Below are positions 63,412 through 64,000 of a stretch of 64,000 bases of DNA, one piece after another. This DNA comes from Phytoseiulus persimilis (lineage: Eukaryota > Arthropoda > Arachnida > Mesostigmata > Phytoseiidae). The notes under the pieces were generated by a model. It did not search any database and was not told the origin of the DNA. It saw only the letters and a list, made by a program, of their open reading frames with translations. Numbering within the stretch: the first letter of the stretch is position 1; the number at the start of each line of letters is the position of its first letter. Location of the stretch: assembly GCA_037576195.1 (NCBI GenBank), contig CM075101.1:51584001-51648000 (forward strand), written 5' to 3'. The translations under genes and the position numbers were made by a program.

Positions 63412-64000
63412 ATACTCGACCATCGGCCCCATGAGGTTTTCGTAGAGCTCGAGGAACTCGTCTCGAACCAGTGGAAGGAAACCGCTCGGTGGATCAAATA
63501 CGAGGAAAATGTCGAGCAGGATCTCGACAGGTGAATCTGTTTGTCGTTTTCCAAATCGATGACTCTGAGGAGGATAGAACTCATTTGGGAGTTGATAACA
63601 TTCTCTTGACAGGTGGAGTGCACCTCACATCGCTCCGCTGTCTTTCAACGATTTGGGAACACTAAAGAAATGTCTCGAAGAAGGCAAGTTGGATAACTTC
63701 GACGAAACAAACCTAGGCCACCACGACTTCGTTCCATAATGTTCTGATGAGTTTTGTTGCTGTAAATTGAACAGAGAGAATTTGCTTCTAGCCGTCGTGC
63801 TACTCGACATCGAGGATCACGATGTCACGAGTATCTTCAACCATATCGCGGACGCAGCTGTACAGGCCGGTCAGATCAACTCTGATCAACGCGCTCTCGT
63901 GCTCAAGTAATTAGTGGGAAGACTGGATGGAGAATGACGAACTCGATTCCAGGCATAAGAGGCCTGCTTCAATAACGCAGCTTCCGTTGCCAGAGCAGCA
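63412..64000 (+). CDS. SLC4-family bicarbonate/anion transporter, N-terminal cytoplasmic domain, partial
   Basis: Exons 63412-63530, 63613-63687, 63775-63906 and 63953-64000 (continuing off the window) join in one frame. The first encodes PHEVFVELEELV and WKETARWIKYEENVEQDLDR, the conserved start of the SLC4 cytoplasmic domain. The next give RWSAPHIAPLSFNDL, LLLAVVLLDIEDHDV and a conserved-type end leading into KHKRPASITQLPLPEQQ. SLC4 proteins exchange or cotransport bicarbonate, chloride and sodium at the plasma membrane. The wording of the first exon is closest to the sodium-bicarbonate branch, but the transmembrane part needed to tell exchanger from cotransporter is outside the window. Family members usually have RWSKPH or RWGKPH here; this gene has Ala in place of the Lys. 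Upstream exons were not found. Confidence 0.88.

Noticed and set aside
63684..63774. A second GC-AG intron in the SLC4 gene (donor gcaagt at 63684)
   Set aside because: It puts the next exon out of frame. The GT donor at 63688 gives the correct phase.

Overview
The window is nuclear DNA of an animal, most likely an arthropod and perhaps a mite or relative. That taxonomic guess is an inference. Genes are split into many short exons with GT-AG introns, mostly about 45-250 nt. The families are metazoan: class IX myosin-RhoGAP, bifunctional P5C synthase, transportin-3, a Tec-family kinase and an SLC4 transporter. Class IX myosin is missing from Drosophila but present in other arthropods. Exon joins were worked out by reading frame, splice signal and knowledge of the families. 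In the four genes complete in the window the joined exons sum to exact multiples of three.

Layout. 123-8173 (+): 3' part of a class IX myosin (motor end, IQ motifs, C1, RhoGAP). 8174-12630: no recognised gene. 12631-16838 (+): first copy of delta-1-pyrroline-5-carboxylate synthase (P5CS). 16839-24755: spacer with a 5'-truncated LINE fragment and two copies of a dispersed minisatellite-bearing repeat. 24756-28949 (+): second P5CS copy with the same 18-exon architecture. 28950-32326: mostly unassigned, ending in a small cluster of unidentified exon-like blocks. 32516-34041 (+): secreted S1 serine protease. 36548-38557 (-): unidentified low-complexity, polyQ-bearing gene. 42137-47189 (+): transportin-3. 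47870-about 51745 (-): Btk29A-like Tec kinase, convergent with transportin-3. 51.8-63.4 kb: gene-poor, with a hAT-type MITE and a third copy of the dispersed repeat. 63412-64000 (+): start of the recognisable part of an SLC4 bicarbonate/anion transporter that runs off the window.

The genes do not form one pathway; this is an ordinary eukaryotic neighbourhood. The most interesting points are the tandem P5CS duplication, in which only the second copy has an obvious mitochondrial targeting peptide; a serine protease whose specificity pocket has Gly at 189 and Asp at 226, as in crab collagenases; and a three-copy dispersed repeat family carrying an internal minisatellite of about 42 bp. I found no bacterial operon, CRISPR array, rRNA or tRNA.
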